In this document: in pieces, positions 11,427 through 19,095 of the stretch | How the letters are laid out: each line of letters begins with the position of its first letter | Numbering within the stretch: position 1 is the stretch's first letter | NCBI RefSeq assembly: GCF_000720725.1 | Contig: NZ_JOCQ01000017.1 | Span: 1 to 64,000, forward strand | Source: Streptomyces rimosus subsp. rimosus | Lineage (GTDB): Bacteria; Actinomycetota; Actinomycetes; Streptomycetales; Streptomycetaceae | Reading direction: 5' to 3' | DNA length: 64,000 nt | Position numbers and translations under genes: made by a program | The notes under the pieces: model-generated | What the model was told of the DNA's origin: nothing | Database searches by the model: none | What the model saw: only the letters and a program-made list of their open reading frames with translations

Positions 11427-12758
11427 TCACCCGGCCCGCCGCTTCTCCTCCTCCAGTTCCCCGGACACGTCCGTCCGGGCGAAGTTGGTCAGCTCGTACA
11501 GCAGCTGCTTCATCTCCACGAGCAGTTCGCCGCCGGCCGCGGCGGCCGCGGGGTCGCCCAGCCGCCGGAACTCGTCCGCCAGCTCGTCGTACAGCTCCTG
11601 GGAGCGGCGGCGGGCCGCGCGGTAGCGCTTCACCGCTTCCGCCCGCTCGTGGTCGGCGAGCAGGTCCGCCTCGGCCTCGCAGAGCGTCGCCGCCTCGTCC
11701 GCGAGGTCGGCGTAGCGCCGCAGGAACACGGCGCCGGGCGTGGTCAGACGGGCCCGTTCCCCGGAGGTGCCCGACAGGGTGCGGGTGATGGCCGCGAGGT
11801 GGTCGGTGGCGCGTTCCCACACGGTGTCGGCCTTCTCGGGCGGCGGCGGGGGCGGTCCGGTACGGCGCAGCCGGAAGCCGGGGTTGAAGCGGGAACTCTC
11901 GGCGTTCCACTGCCGCGCGCTGGCCAGCGCTTGCAGCACCTGGCCGAGGCGGCGCGCGCGGTCGTGCCAGCCGGCCGCGTCCGTCGCGGTCCACTCCCCG
12001 TCGCGCAGGCCCCCGGCCATCGTCCGCAGCAGCGCGGCGGACTCCCGGGGCAGGCGCCGGAGCTGGTCGTGCACGTTGCGCAGGTGCACCGGCGGCAGGA
12101 CCAGGGCGTTGACGGCGACGCCGATGACCGCGCCGATCATGGTCTCGACGAGCCGGTGGCCGACCTCGGTCAGGGAATAGGCGCCGTAGGTGATGACGAA
12201 CAGGGCGGTGGTCGCCCCGTAGATGCCCTGGGCGCCCAGTCTGCGGTGGGTGCCGGCCAGCGTCATCACCGGCAGCGCGAGGAGCATGGCGCCCAGCGTG
12301 CTGCCGTCCGTCGCGGCCATCGCGGCGGACGCGAGCAGCGCGCCGAGCACGATCATCACGAGCTGCTGGAGGCCGGACCGCAGCGAGCGGTAGACGGTCG
12401 CGTCGACCAGCGCCAGCGCCGTCCAGGGGGCCATCAGGGCCAGCGGCGCGTTCAGCCACCAGCCCGTCAGCGCCCAGGCGACGGTCGCCGCGCCGGCTGC
12501 CTTCAGCGACTGGACGACGGTGTCCCGCTCCGGCCCGGAGTGCCGTACCGCGGCCCGCACCGTCCGGCCGACCGCCGTCACCTCCCACCACAGCCACTGC
12601 CACGCGGCCGCGCCCCGCACCTTCGCCAACTCCGCCTCCCGGGCCACTCCCGCGCTGGTCAGGGCCGGGCGGCGCCCGGCGGTACGGCGCGCTGGGTACC
12701 CATGATCGGCGGGAGTAGTCGTGCGGCGGCGCCGCGCGGACGCGCCGCCTTCGAACAC
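11427..12758 (-). CDS. FUSC-family aromatic-acid-exporter-like membrane protein
   Basis: 443 residues if GTG 12758 is the start; later GTG codons are possible because the first 40 residues are arginine-rich and poorly conserved in appearance. The N-terminal half has about six hydrophobic segments (AGAATVAWALTGWW, PLALMAPWTALALV, LVMIVLGALLASAAMAA, MLLALPVMTLAG, ATTALFVITYGAYSL, MIGAVIGVAVNALVLPPV), as in fusaric-acid resistance/aromatic acid exporters. The C-terminal half is a soluble helical region ending in KRRAG. Probably a proton-driven exporter. It is monocistronic, with 230 bp to the diiron gene downstream. Confidence 0.85.
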   Translation of the reverse strand: MFEGGASARRRRTTTPADHGYPARRTAGRRPALTSAGVAREAELAKVRGAAAWQWLWWEVTAVGRTVRAAVRHSGPERDTVVQSLKAAGAATVAWALTGWWLNAPLALMAPWTALALVDATVYRSLRSGLQQLVMIVLGALLASAAMAATDGSTLGAMLLALPVMTLAGTHRRLGAQGIYGATTALFVITYGAYSLTEVGHRLVETMIGAVIGVAVNALVLPPVHLRNVHDQLRRLPRESAALLRTMAGGLRDGEWTATDAAGWHDRARRLGQVLQALASARQWNAESSRFNPGFRLRRTGPPPPPPEKADTVWERATDHLAAITRTLSGTSGERARLTTPGAVFLRRYADLADEAATLCEAEADLLADHERAEAVKRYRAARRRSQELYDELADEFRRLGDPAAAAAGGELLVEMKQLLYELTNFARTDVSGELEEEKRRAG

Positions 12759-12957
12759 GTCCGCCGCCCTCTCGGCCGCCCGGGTGATCCCCCGCCCCCG
12801 TAAGGGTGGTCACACGGACCGGAGCGCTTCGCGAGCGCGTCCGTCCGCATTGACTTGGGTGCGCACCCACCGCGCTCCCGTTTGCCCGCCTCCCGCCTCC
12901 CGCCTCCCGCCTCCGTCTCCGTCACCCGTCTCCGACCCTCGTGGAAGTCTCGTTCTG

Positions 12958-13200
12958 ATGCGTATTCGTTCCGCCGTCATCACCGCGGTCGCCGCGGCCG
13001 GTGCCGCCGCCCTGGTTCCGCAGCCCGCCGTCGCCTCCTCGGCTTCGAGCCCGGCGGTCTCCTCGCTGACCGACTCCAAGGCCGTGCAGCTGCTGCGCAT
13101 CCCGTTGAGCGAGCGCAACGTCGAGCTGGCCCTGGACAGCGTCGAGACGCTCGCCCGGCCGCTGAACATGGAGAAGGGCGCTTCGTTCACCGGGCGGTGA
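12958..13200 (+). CDS. Small secreted protein of unknown function
   Basis: 80 residues from ATG 12958. The N-terminus (MRIRSAVITAVAAAGAAALVPQPAVASSAS) is a clear Sec signal peptide with a probable cut after AVA. The mature part, about 50 residues, contains no Cys and two short helical stretches (KAVQLLRIPLSERNVELALDSVE). The upstream gap holds a tandem cctcccg repeat (about 12888-12914). It lies 139 bp upstream of a 2OG oxygenase on the same strand, perhaps in one transcript. I do not recognise it. Confidence 0.65.
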   Translation: MRIRSAVITAVAAAGAAALVPQPAVASSASSPAVSSLTDSKAVQLLRIPLSERNVELALDSVETLARPLNMEKGASFTGR

Positions 13201-13339
13201 CGTCCGGCGCCCGCAGGGCGCACACACGTACGAGTCGCCGCGCGCGTGTGCGCCCCCGTCTGCGCCTGTCCGCCCCCTCGCCCCGGCGGGACCGTGGTGG
13301 ACGAGACCGGTTCACCGGCCCGTCGACGAGGAGAGCGAA

Positions 13340-13996
13340 GTGATCCACATCAGTGAGACGCTCATGCTGCAGACGGTCGAGGAGTTCTTGACCACGGAGG
13401 AGATCTCCCGGCTGGTCAAGATCATGGACAGCGAGGCGGCCGGCTGGCGGCCCCGCCACCAGGCCGAGGTGCTCGTGGCCCCGGCGACCGCGCACGAGGT
13501 GCTGGCCGAGGCCACCCTGCGGGCGCTGCCCGCGATCCGGCGCAGCATGCCGTCGATCGCCGGGTCCGGGCACTGGGGATACACCGAACTCGCCGTGGGC
13601 CAGGGCGTGCCGACCCACCTCGACGGGATCAGCAGCCCGCGGACCCCGCCCCGGCGCATCGGCCGGATCGGTGTGACGATCGCGGACGCGACGGAAGGCG
13701 GCCGGTTCTACATCGAGACGACGTCGGACAGCGCGCCCTGGACCGACACGCTGCTGGGCACGGCCGACGGGTACGAGCCGGGCACGCCGCTGAGCCGCAG
13801 CCTGCCGCACGGCCCCGCGGCCCACGAGGGGACGCCGCAGTGGCTGAGCGCGCCGCGCAAGAGCCGGTGGCTGACCGACGCCGGGCCGGGGGTGGCCGTC
13901 GCGTACGGGGCCCAGGTCATCCACGGCGTGACGCCGGTGCTCCGCGGCCGGGTGCGCAAGTTCGTCACCGATCTGGTGGACACGGCGGCGGCCTGA
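13340..13996 (+). CDS. 2OG-Fe(II) oxygenase, prolyl-4-hydroxylase-like
   Basis: 218 residues from GTG 13340 with GGAGAG upstream. The iron ligands of a 2-oxoglutarate oxygenase are present: H93-L-D95 in PTHLDGIS and distal H195 with the 2-oxoglutarate-binding R204 in VIHGVTPVLRGRVRKFVTDL. The N-terminal part (LQTVEEFLTTEEISRLVKIMD) is typical of the prolyl-hydroxylase-like entry. It is convergent with the atropopeptide P450. Because it sits beside a RiPP locus and downstream of a small secreted protein it could hydroxylate a peptide, but nothing in the sequence proves this. Confidence 0.8.
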   Translation: MIHISETLMLQTVEEFLTTEEISRLVKIMDSEAAGWRPRHQAEVLVAPATAHEVLAEATLRALPAIRRSMPSIAGSGHWGYTELAVGQGVPTHLDGISSPRTPPRRIGRIGVTIADATEGGRFYIETTSDSAPWTDTLLGTADGYEPGTPLSRSLPHGPAAHEGTPQWLSAPRKSRWLTDAGPGVAVAYGAQVIHGVTPVLRGRVRKFVTDLVDTAAA

Positions 13997-14081
13997 CGGC
14001 ACACGGTCCGGGTGCGTGCGGGTTCGCGGAGCCCGCACGGGGCCGCTCCAACGACCGGTGCGGGGCCCGCCGTTCGCCGGT

Positions 14082-15146
14082 TCAGCGGCGTACGACCGAT
14101 ACCCGCGACACCCCGAGCAGGCCGGCCAGCGGCACCTCCGCGGACTTCTGCTCCGGGCTCACCGCCAGCCCCTGCTCGCGCACCATGTCCAGCAGCCGTT
14201 CGGCCAGCGGCATGACCATGTGCCGTCCCCAGCACCGCTCGTTGGCGTGCCCGAATGGCAGGTAGCCGGGCTGGTCGTCGGCGTCGAGGGCCGCCCAGCG
14301 CTCGGGGCGGAACTCGTCCGGCGCGTCCCACAGGCGCGGATCGCGGTGGCTGAGCAGCGGGAGCAGCAGTACGTCGTCGCTCGCGCCGATCCGGTCGTCG
14401 AGGGCCGCGAACTCCGGTGACGCCACGCGCAGCAGGTTCCACGACGGCGGCAGCAGCCGCATGGACTCGTACAAAATGTGGCGGTTCGGTATGTGGTCCT
14501 CGAAAGGCGAGCCGAGCCAGAGCGCGTTGGCGACGAGCGTGGAGACGGTGAAGCACACCGGTGCCGCCGCACGCCGGTACAGGCCCATCGCGTACCGGCG
14601 GTCCCCGTAACCGGCCGCGGCGGCCGCGAGCCCGGCCAGCCGGGACACCGGCGCGCCGGCCCCCGGGCAGCCCGGCAGCGCCGCGCCCGCGGCGATCACG
14701 GTCCAGGTCAGTTTGGGCGTCCATTCCAGCTTGCGGTCCACGAGCACCCGCAGCCGCATGGGATCGGACCCGAAAACCAGGTCCCGCAGATAAAGGTGCG
14801 CCGTCCGCGGCCATTCCCCCGACAAGTCGGCGGCTGTGCCGCCTTTCCCGTCGGGCCCGGCCGGCTTTTCCAGTGCCGCGCGCACGTCCAGGGAAACGGC
14901 GCGCATGACCGCGGAGGATTCGGGGCGGCTGATGGGCCGGCCCTGGAGGGGTTTGAAGGTGGGCCGCTCGGCGGCGTTGGCCGGTCTGCTGCGCAGCACG
15001 GCGTCGATCAGCGCGGGTCCGGCGACGCCGACCGTGTCGGCCTCCAGCCGGAAGACGTCCGCGCCGCGGTGCTCACTGAGGAGCCGGCCGAGCCGCGGTG
15101 TGAAGACCGTGACCCGGTCGCTCCGTTCCGTACCGTACGTACGCAT
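14082..15146 (-). CDS. Short atypical cytochrome P450, probable atropopeptide cross-linking enzyme
   Basis: 354 residues from ATG 15146, with GGAGG 6 bp upstream. P450 marks are E227-SMR230 (ExxR), PERW and the haem loop YLPFGHANERCWGR with Cys305. It is shorter than most bacterial P450s, and the I-helix region (VCFTVSTLVANALW) lacks the usual AGxxT motif. The only gene upstream in the operon, ending 49 bp before it, is a 26-codon peptide ending in AWYIWY. In atropopeptide pathways one P450 installs all C-C and C-N bonds between aromatic side chains and backbone. I assign that role here by context and by core sequence; the enzyme sequence alone would only say P450. Confidence 0.85.
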   Translation of the reverse strand: MRTYGTERSDRVTVFTPRLGRLLSEHRGADVFRLEADTVGVAGPALIDAVLRSRPANAAERPTFKPLQGRPISRPESSAVMRAVSLDVRAALEKPAGPDGKGGTAADLSGEWPRTAHLYLRDLVFGSDPMRLRVLVDRKLEWTPKLTWTVIAAGAALPGCPGAGAPVSRLAGLAAAAAGYGDRRYAMGLYRRAAAPVCFTVSTLVANALWLGSPFEDHIPNRHILYESMRLLPPSWNLLRVASPEFAALDDRIGASDDVLLLPLLSHRDPRLWDAPDEFRPERWAALDADDQPGYLPFGHANERCWGRHMVMPLAERLLDMVREQGLAVSPEQKSAEVPLAGLLGVSRVSVVRR

Positions 15147-15195
15147 CGGCGGCCTCCGAGAGCCTGGATGAGGGAACTACCGGGTCACGTGCCGA

Positions 15196-15276
15196 TCAGT
15201 ACCAGATGTACCAGGCGTAGGCCTTCAGGCTCTTCTCCGCCTTCATCTTCTTCTTGAGGGAGTTGATGAGCTTCAT
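15196..15276 (-). CDS. Atropopeptide (tryptorubin-type) RiPP precursor peptide
   Basis: A 26-residue open frame with the ideal site GGAGGTGCTGTC directly before ATG 15276. The leader is lysine-rich and helical (MKLINSLKKKMKAEKSLKAY) and the C-terminus is AWYIWY, immediately before the stop. That hexapeptide is, to my knowledge, the residue sequence of tryptorubin A, a polycyclic peptide with a bridge above/below topology made by a streptomycete. The P450 follows after 49 bp. The leader would be removed by a protease that is not encoded nearby. The gene is too short for standard callers and would usually be missed. Only the P450 neighbour is needed for the class, so the assignment is strong. 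Confidence 0.92.
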   Translation of the reverse strand: MKLINSLKKKMKAEKSLKAYAWYIWY

Positions 15277-15671
15277 GACAGCACCTCCGGGACGGGCGAA
15301 CCGACGGAACCGAACACTGACTCCTGCGGACCGGCATGCGGAAAAACACTGCTCCACCGCTGAATCCGGCTTTCCGCTTTTCGTCAGGGGAAAGTGAAGC
15401 CCAGCGGCGAAAGGTACGTCAATGTGGTCAAGGTCACCGTAAATTCGGGGTATTGGGGGTTTCGTCGGCGATCGGTGCGGAAGGGCCGGGGCGTACGGAA
15501 CGTGCGCCCGCGCGTGGGAATTCGCCGCCGCGACCGCCTCCGGAGGCGGATAGCGCCACTTCACCGGCGATGACTGTCACCTCCGGGCGCCGCCTTCCAC
15601 GCTGATCCGCGACCGGCCCCGGGCTGTCCGCCCAGGGGCCGGGGTGTCGACAACGGTGGAGGGGATGTCCG
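15277..15671. other. Divergent intergenic region between atropopeptide and MFS genes
   Basis: About 395 bp without a gene. Part of it (15310-15450) is AT-richer than its surroundings and probably holds promoters for both the precursor/P450 operon and the MFS gene. A minus-strand frame continues upstream from the precursor but has no start site of its own. I see no clear operator. Confidence 0.6.
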
Positions 15672-17114
15672 ATGACCGCTGAGCGTGTGCTCGTGCCGCC
15701 CGTGACGGCGTACCGATGGCGGTGGTGGGGGCTCGCCGCCCTGCTGCTCGCCGAGGCGATGAATCTGCTGGACGCGACCATCGTGCAGGTCGTCGCGCCG
15801 GCCGTACACGCCGGCCTGGGCGGGCCGGTGTCCGACGTCCAGTGGTTCACGACGGCCTACACCCTGCCGTTCGCGGTGCTGCTGATCACCGGGGGGCGCC
15901 TGGGTGACATCGCCGGGCGGCGGCGGGTGTTCGTGCTGGGCGTCACGGGCTTCCTGCTCGCGTCCGTCGCCTGTGCCCTGGCGCCCGGCACCGGTCTGCT
16001 GATCGCCTTCCGCGCGGTGCAGGGGGCAGCGGCGGCCGTGGTCGTTCCGCAGACCATCGGCCTGATCAAGGCCATGTTCGCCGGGCCCGAGCTGGCGCGC
16101 GCCCTGGGCAGCGTCGGCCCGGTGATGGGGCTGGCCGCCGTCTGCGGGCCGGTGCTCGGCGGATTCCTCATCCACGCCGATCTGTTCGGCTCGTCCTGGC
16201 GGGCGGCGTTCCTGGTGAACGTCCCCCTGTCGCTGCTGGTCCTCGCGCTCGCGCCCAAGCTGACGGAGAACCGCGCCCCGCGCCGCCCCGCCCTCGACGT
16301 GACCGGCACGCTGCTGGCCATGGCGGGCGTCGGGCTCGTCGTCCATCCGCTGATCGGGGCCGGCCGCGCCGCACTGTCCGCGGGGAACTGGGCCTCCGTC
16401 GGTGCCGGGCTGTTGCTGATGGCCGTTTTCGTACGGCACCAGCGCGGCGCCGTCGCCGCCGGGCGCAGCCCGCTGGTGGAGCCGAGTCTCTTCGCGCGCC
16501 GTGGCTTCCCGGCCGCACTGGTGGCCTCGGCCTCGTTCTTCGCGGTGACCAACGGCCTGCTGATGGTGATCGTCCTCCAGCTCCAACTCGGGTTGCACAT
16601 CGACGCGTTGCACGCCGGTCTCACGCTCGCTCCGTGGTCGGCCGGTCTGGCCGTGGCGTCCTGGGCGGCCGGTGCCCGCCTCGTCCGGCGCTTCGGGCAC
16701 CGGACGATGCCTCTCGGGCTCACCGTGCTCCTGGCCGGTGCGCTGGCCTCCATCGCCGTGTACCGCACCGCGGACCCCGCGGCGTACCCCACCCTGCTGC
16801 TTCCGGCGCTCGCGGTGGTCGGCCTGGGGGCCGGCCTCTTCACCCCCGCGTTCTTCACCACCGCACTGCAGCCGTTGCGGCCGCAGGAGACCGGCTCGGC
16901 CGCCGGGCTGCTGAACGCGGTCCAGCAGCTGGGCGCGACCCTCGGGGTGGCGGTCCTCGGCAGCGTCTACCTCCACGCCGCCGGGCCCGGTGGCGCCGCG
17001 GCCTCGCTGCACGCCGTGCAGATCGCGTTCTGGGCCGCCTTGGCGCCGGCGGTGGTCAGCCTGGTGGCGGCCGGGCTGATGACCGGCGGGCCGGGGGACG
17101 GGACGGTGCGCTGA
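15672..17114 (+). CDS. MFS drug exporter, DHA2/EmrB-QacA type
   Basis: 480 residues from ATG 15672 with GGAGGGG upstream. About 14 hydrophobic segments are visible, and typical motifs include LDATIVQVVAPAV in TM1, the loop motif GRLGDIAGRRRVFVLG, and motif C GPVLGGFLI. Proton-coupled export of hydrophobic drugs is the usual role. It is divergent from the atropopeptide operon, so it may export that product; alternatively it is an unrelated resistance pump. Confidence 0.9.
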   Translation: MTAERVLVPPVTAYRWRWWGLAALLLAEAMNLLDATIVQVVAPAVHAGLGGPVSDVQWFTTAYTLPFAVLLITGGRLGDIAGRRRVFVLGVTGFLLASVACALAPGTGLLIAFRAVQGAAAAVVVPQTIGLIKAMFAGPELARALGSVGPVMGLAAVCGPVLGGFLIHADLFGSSWRAAFLVNVPLSLLVLALAPKLTENRAPRRPALDVTGTLLAMAGVGLVVHPLIGAGRAALSAGNWASVGAGLLLMAVFVRHQRGAVAAGRSPLVEPSLFARRGFPAALVASASFFAVTNGLLMVIVLQLQLGLHIDALHAGLTLAPWSAGLAVASWAAGARLVRRFGHRTMPLGLTVLLAGALASIAVYRTADPAAYPTLLLPALAVVGLGAGLFTPAFFTTALQPLRPQETGSAAGLLNAVQQLGATLGVAVLGSVYLHAAGPGGAAASLHAVQIAFWAALAPAVVSLVAAGLMTGGPGDGTVR

Positions 17115-17320
17115 TCCGGCCCGTACGGCGGGCGTCGATCCGACCGGTTCGCGTGAACCTCGCGCCGCAGGCGGCTGATCCGCGTACGGAACGGCGTTTC
17201 CCGGGACGTATCGGCTCGTTGGGCGTGAACGAGCCTTGTCCGGCGAACCGGCCTCCGCCGGCCGCGGGAGGGCTCTCGCGTCCGGGGCGCTGGGCTCCGG
17301 CGCCAGAGAGAGGACGACCT

Positions 17321-17557
17321 GTGCGAAAGATGAGCTACGCCCTGGCCGCGGCCGTCGCGCTGAGCGGCGTGCTGTTCACGGGAGCGGCCACCGAGGCCGC
17401 CGCGACCGCCCGCCCGCAGGCGCAGCCGAGCGGCCCGCCGTTCCCGTACGCCGACTGCGTCAAGGAAGTGAAGAGGCAGTACAAGGGCAAGAAGGACCCG
17501 AAGGCCACCTGCGACGCGCTGGTGCGCAAGGGCTACATCAAGCGGCCGGGCACCTGA
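17321..17557 (+). CDS. Small secreted two-cysteine protein
   Basis: 78 residues from GTG 17321 (ATG 17330 is the alternative; AGGA fits the GTG). Signal peptide MRKMSYALAAAVALSGVLFTGAATEA, then a Pro-rich linker and a basic domain with two Cys (YADCVKEVKRQYKG...ATCDALVRKGYIK) that could form one disulfide. The domain resembles uncharacterised Streptomyces secreted proteins. The role is unknown. Confidence 0.7.
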   Translation: MRKMSYALAAAVALSGVLFTGAATEAAATARPQAQPSGPPFPYADCVKEVKRQYKGKKDPKATCDALVRKGYIKRPGT

Positions 17558-17988
17558 TCCGGCCGCTTCTTCCCGCGCCGGGCCGCGCGCTCCGGGCTCC
17601 GTGCCCTGGGCGCGGGGCCCGGCCGGGCGAGAGCTCCGCAACGGGCCCGGTCCGAGCGCCCGCGCGTACGTCTGTCAGACGGTGGCGCGCGCCACCCTAC
17701 GACGAACGCCGCGCACGCCCCTTGTGCGCCGGTGGCGGCCGGAGCAAGCTTCGTTGATGGTAAAAGCAACCCGGTTCTGAGAAACGGCCGCAGCTCGCGA
17801 GGATAAGGGACAGTATCCGGGCGGCCTGTTGCATGACGCTTAGCGGACCGGGAGCGCGGGAACGACTCCTCCTTTCGTCGATTCCCTTGTGGACGCATGG
17901 CGTCCTGCCCTGTTGGTACCGGCCGACCGGCCGGCGAGGAAAGCGCGCAGTACGGCGAGACCCGGTACGGGATTGGGGAAGGGGTTCC
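17558..17988. other. Intergenic region upstream of the prenyltransferase
   Basis: About 430 bp. The first part is very GC-rich with several short complementary runs (gccgggccgcgcg, ggcccggccgggc) that may end the small-protein transcript. The second part (17740-17980) is AT-richer and probably holds the promoter of the prenyltransferase operon. No gene is supported. Confidence 0.55.
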
Positions 17989-19095
17989 ATGTCGTCTCTA
18001 CGATCGGTTCCACCGGTTTGTGGCGGCGCGACGTTCAGGGACTACGGAATTTCCACCGCCATGCGCCTTCTGCGCAGTGCGGGCCTGAATGTCGAGCAGG
18101 GGGCGAGGGTGCTGCGCAGGATGCTGACACCATGGGGAAACAGGCGAATAGGGACGCGTCCGGACTGGCGTTCCGATGTCTGCGCCGACGGTTCGCCGAT
18201 AGAGTTCTCCGCCGCCTTTTCGCGGGAGTGCACGCAGATACGGGTGCTCGTGGAAGCCGTACCGGACCGGCCGAGCACCGCGGCCGCACAGGAATCGGCG
18301 CTCGGCCTCACCCGTGGGCTGGCCGAGGAGTTCGGCGCCGTAGACGACCGTCCGGCGGCGGTCCAGGACCTGTTCCTGCCGGACGGGAAACCGGCCGGAT
18401 TCGCGATGATGCACGCCGTCGTCTTCTCGCCGGACGGAGAGCCCGAGTTCAAGGTCTATCTGAACCCGGACGCCGACCGGCGCATGACCGCCGCCGAGCG
18501 GACGCGGGCGGCGCTGGACCGTCTGGGATTCGGCAAGGCGTGGGCCGCGGTCCGCGCGTACGCCTCCCGGGGATTCGACCTCGACAGGATCGTCTACCTG
18601 GGTCTGGACCTGCTGGACGGCCCCCAGTCGCGCGTGAAGGTGTACTTCCGCCACTACGACATCCCCCCGGCGGAACTCGACGCCCGCATGGGTATATCGC
18701 TCCAGCACGAGACCGGATTCCTGGCGGAGTTCTGCCAGGCGCTGACCGGCGACGGCGGTGCGGCACGGCCCCAGCCGCTCGTCAGCAATCTGACCTTCAC
18801 GGCGGACGGTGAGCACGTACCCGTGTCCGCCACGCTGTACGTCCCGCTGTGGGTGCACGCGGAGAGCGACCGCACCGTACGGGACCGCATCAGCTCCCTC
18901 ATGGCCCGTATGGGCCTGCCCGCCGGCCGTTACCGGGCACTGCTGGAGCAGGTGGCCCGGCGCCCGCTGTCGGGCGGCCGCGGCATCCACACGTACGCGT
19001 CGGCACGGCTGCAGCACGGCCGTCCGCGGATGACCACGTACTGGTCCTCGGAGCTCTACGACCGGTATCCGCCCGCCCGATACCAGCGGGGGTGA
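17989..19095 (+). CDS. Aromatic prenyltransferase of the DMATS (tryptophan dimethylallyltransferase) family
   Basis: 368 residues from ATG 17989 with GGGGAAGGGG upstream. The ABBA-barrel signature residues are seen in EFKVYLNPD, RVKVYFRHYD and the C-terminal MTTYWSSELYDRYPP; these Lys/Tyr residues bind the diphosphate of dimethylallyl-PP. The substrate is probably tryptophan or another indole, as for bacterial 5-, 6- or 7-DMATS enzymes; the ring position cannot be told. It overlaps the PLP enzyme gene by 4 bp (GTGA), so they act in one pathway. The nearby atropopeptide core contains two Trp, but free Trp is the usual substrate for this family. Confidence 0.88.
   Translation: MSSLRSVPPVCGGATFRDYGISTAMRLLRSAGLNVEQGARVLRRMLTPWGNRRIGTRPDWRSDVCADGSPIEFSAAFSRECTQIRVLVEAVPDRPSTAAAQESALGLTRGLAEEFGAVDDRPAAVQDLFLPDGKPAGFAMMHAVVFSPDGEPEFKVYLNPDADRRMTAAERTRAALDRLGFGKAWAAVRAYASRGFDLDRIVYLGLDLLDGPQSRVKVYFRHYDIPPAELDARMGISLQHETGFLAEFCQALTGDGGAARPQPLVSNLTFTADGEHVPVSATLYVPLWVHAESDRTVRDRISSLMARMGLPAGRYRALLEQVARRPLSGGRGIHTYASARLQHGRPRMTTYWSSELYDRYPPARYQRG

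Noticed and set aside
10219..12870. An 883-codon minus-strand frame joining the diiron gene to upstream sequence
   Set aside because: Only the part from 11196 down has a family match; the rest is a shadow of the FUSC gene in another frame. A fusion protein is not supported.
15196..15564. 122-codon frame extending the RiPP precursor upstream
   Set aside because: The strong ribosome site lies directly before ATG 15276; the upstream extension is compositionally noncoding.
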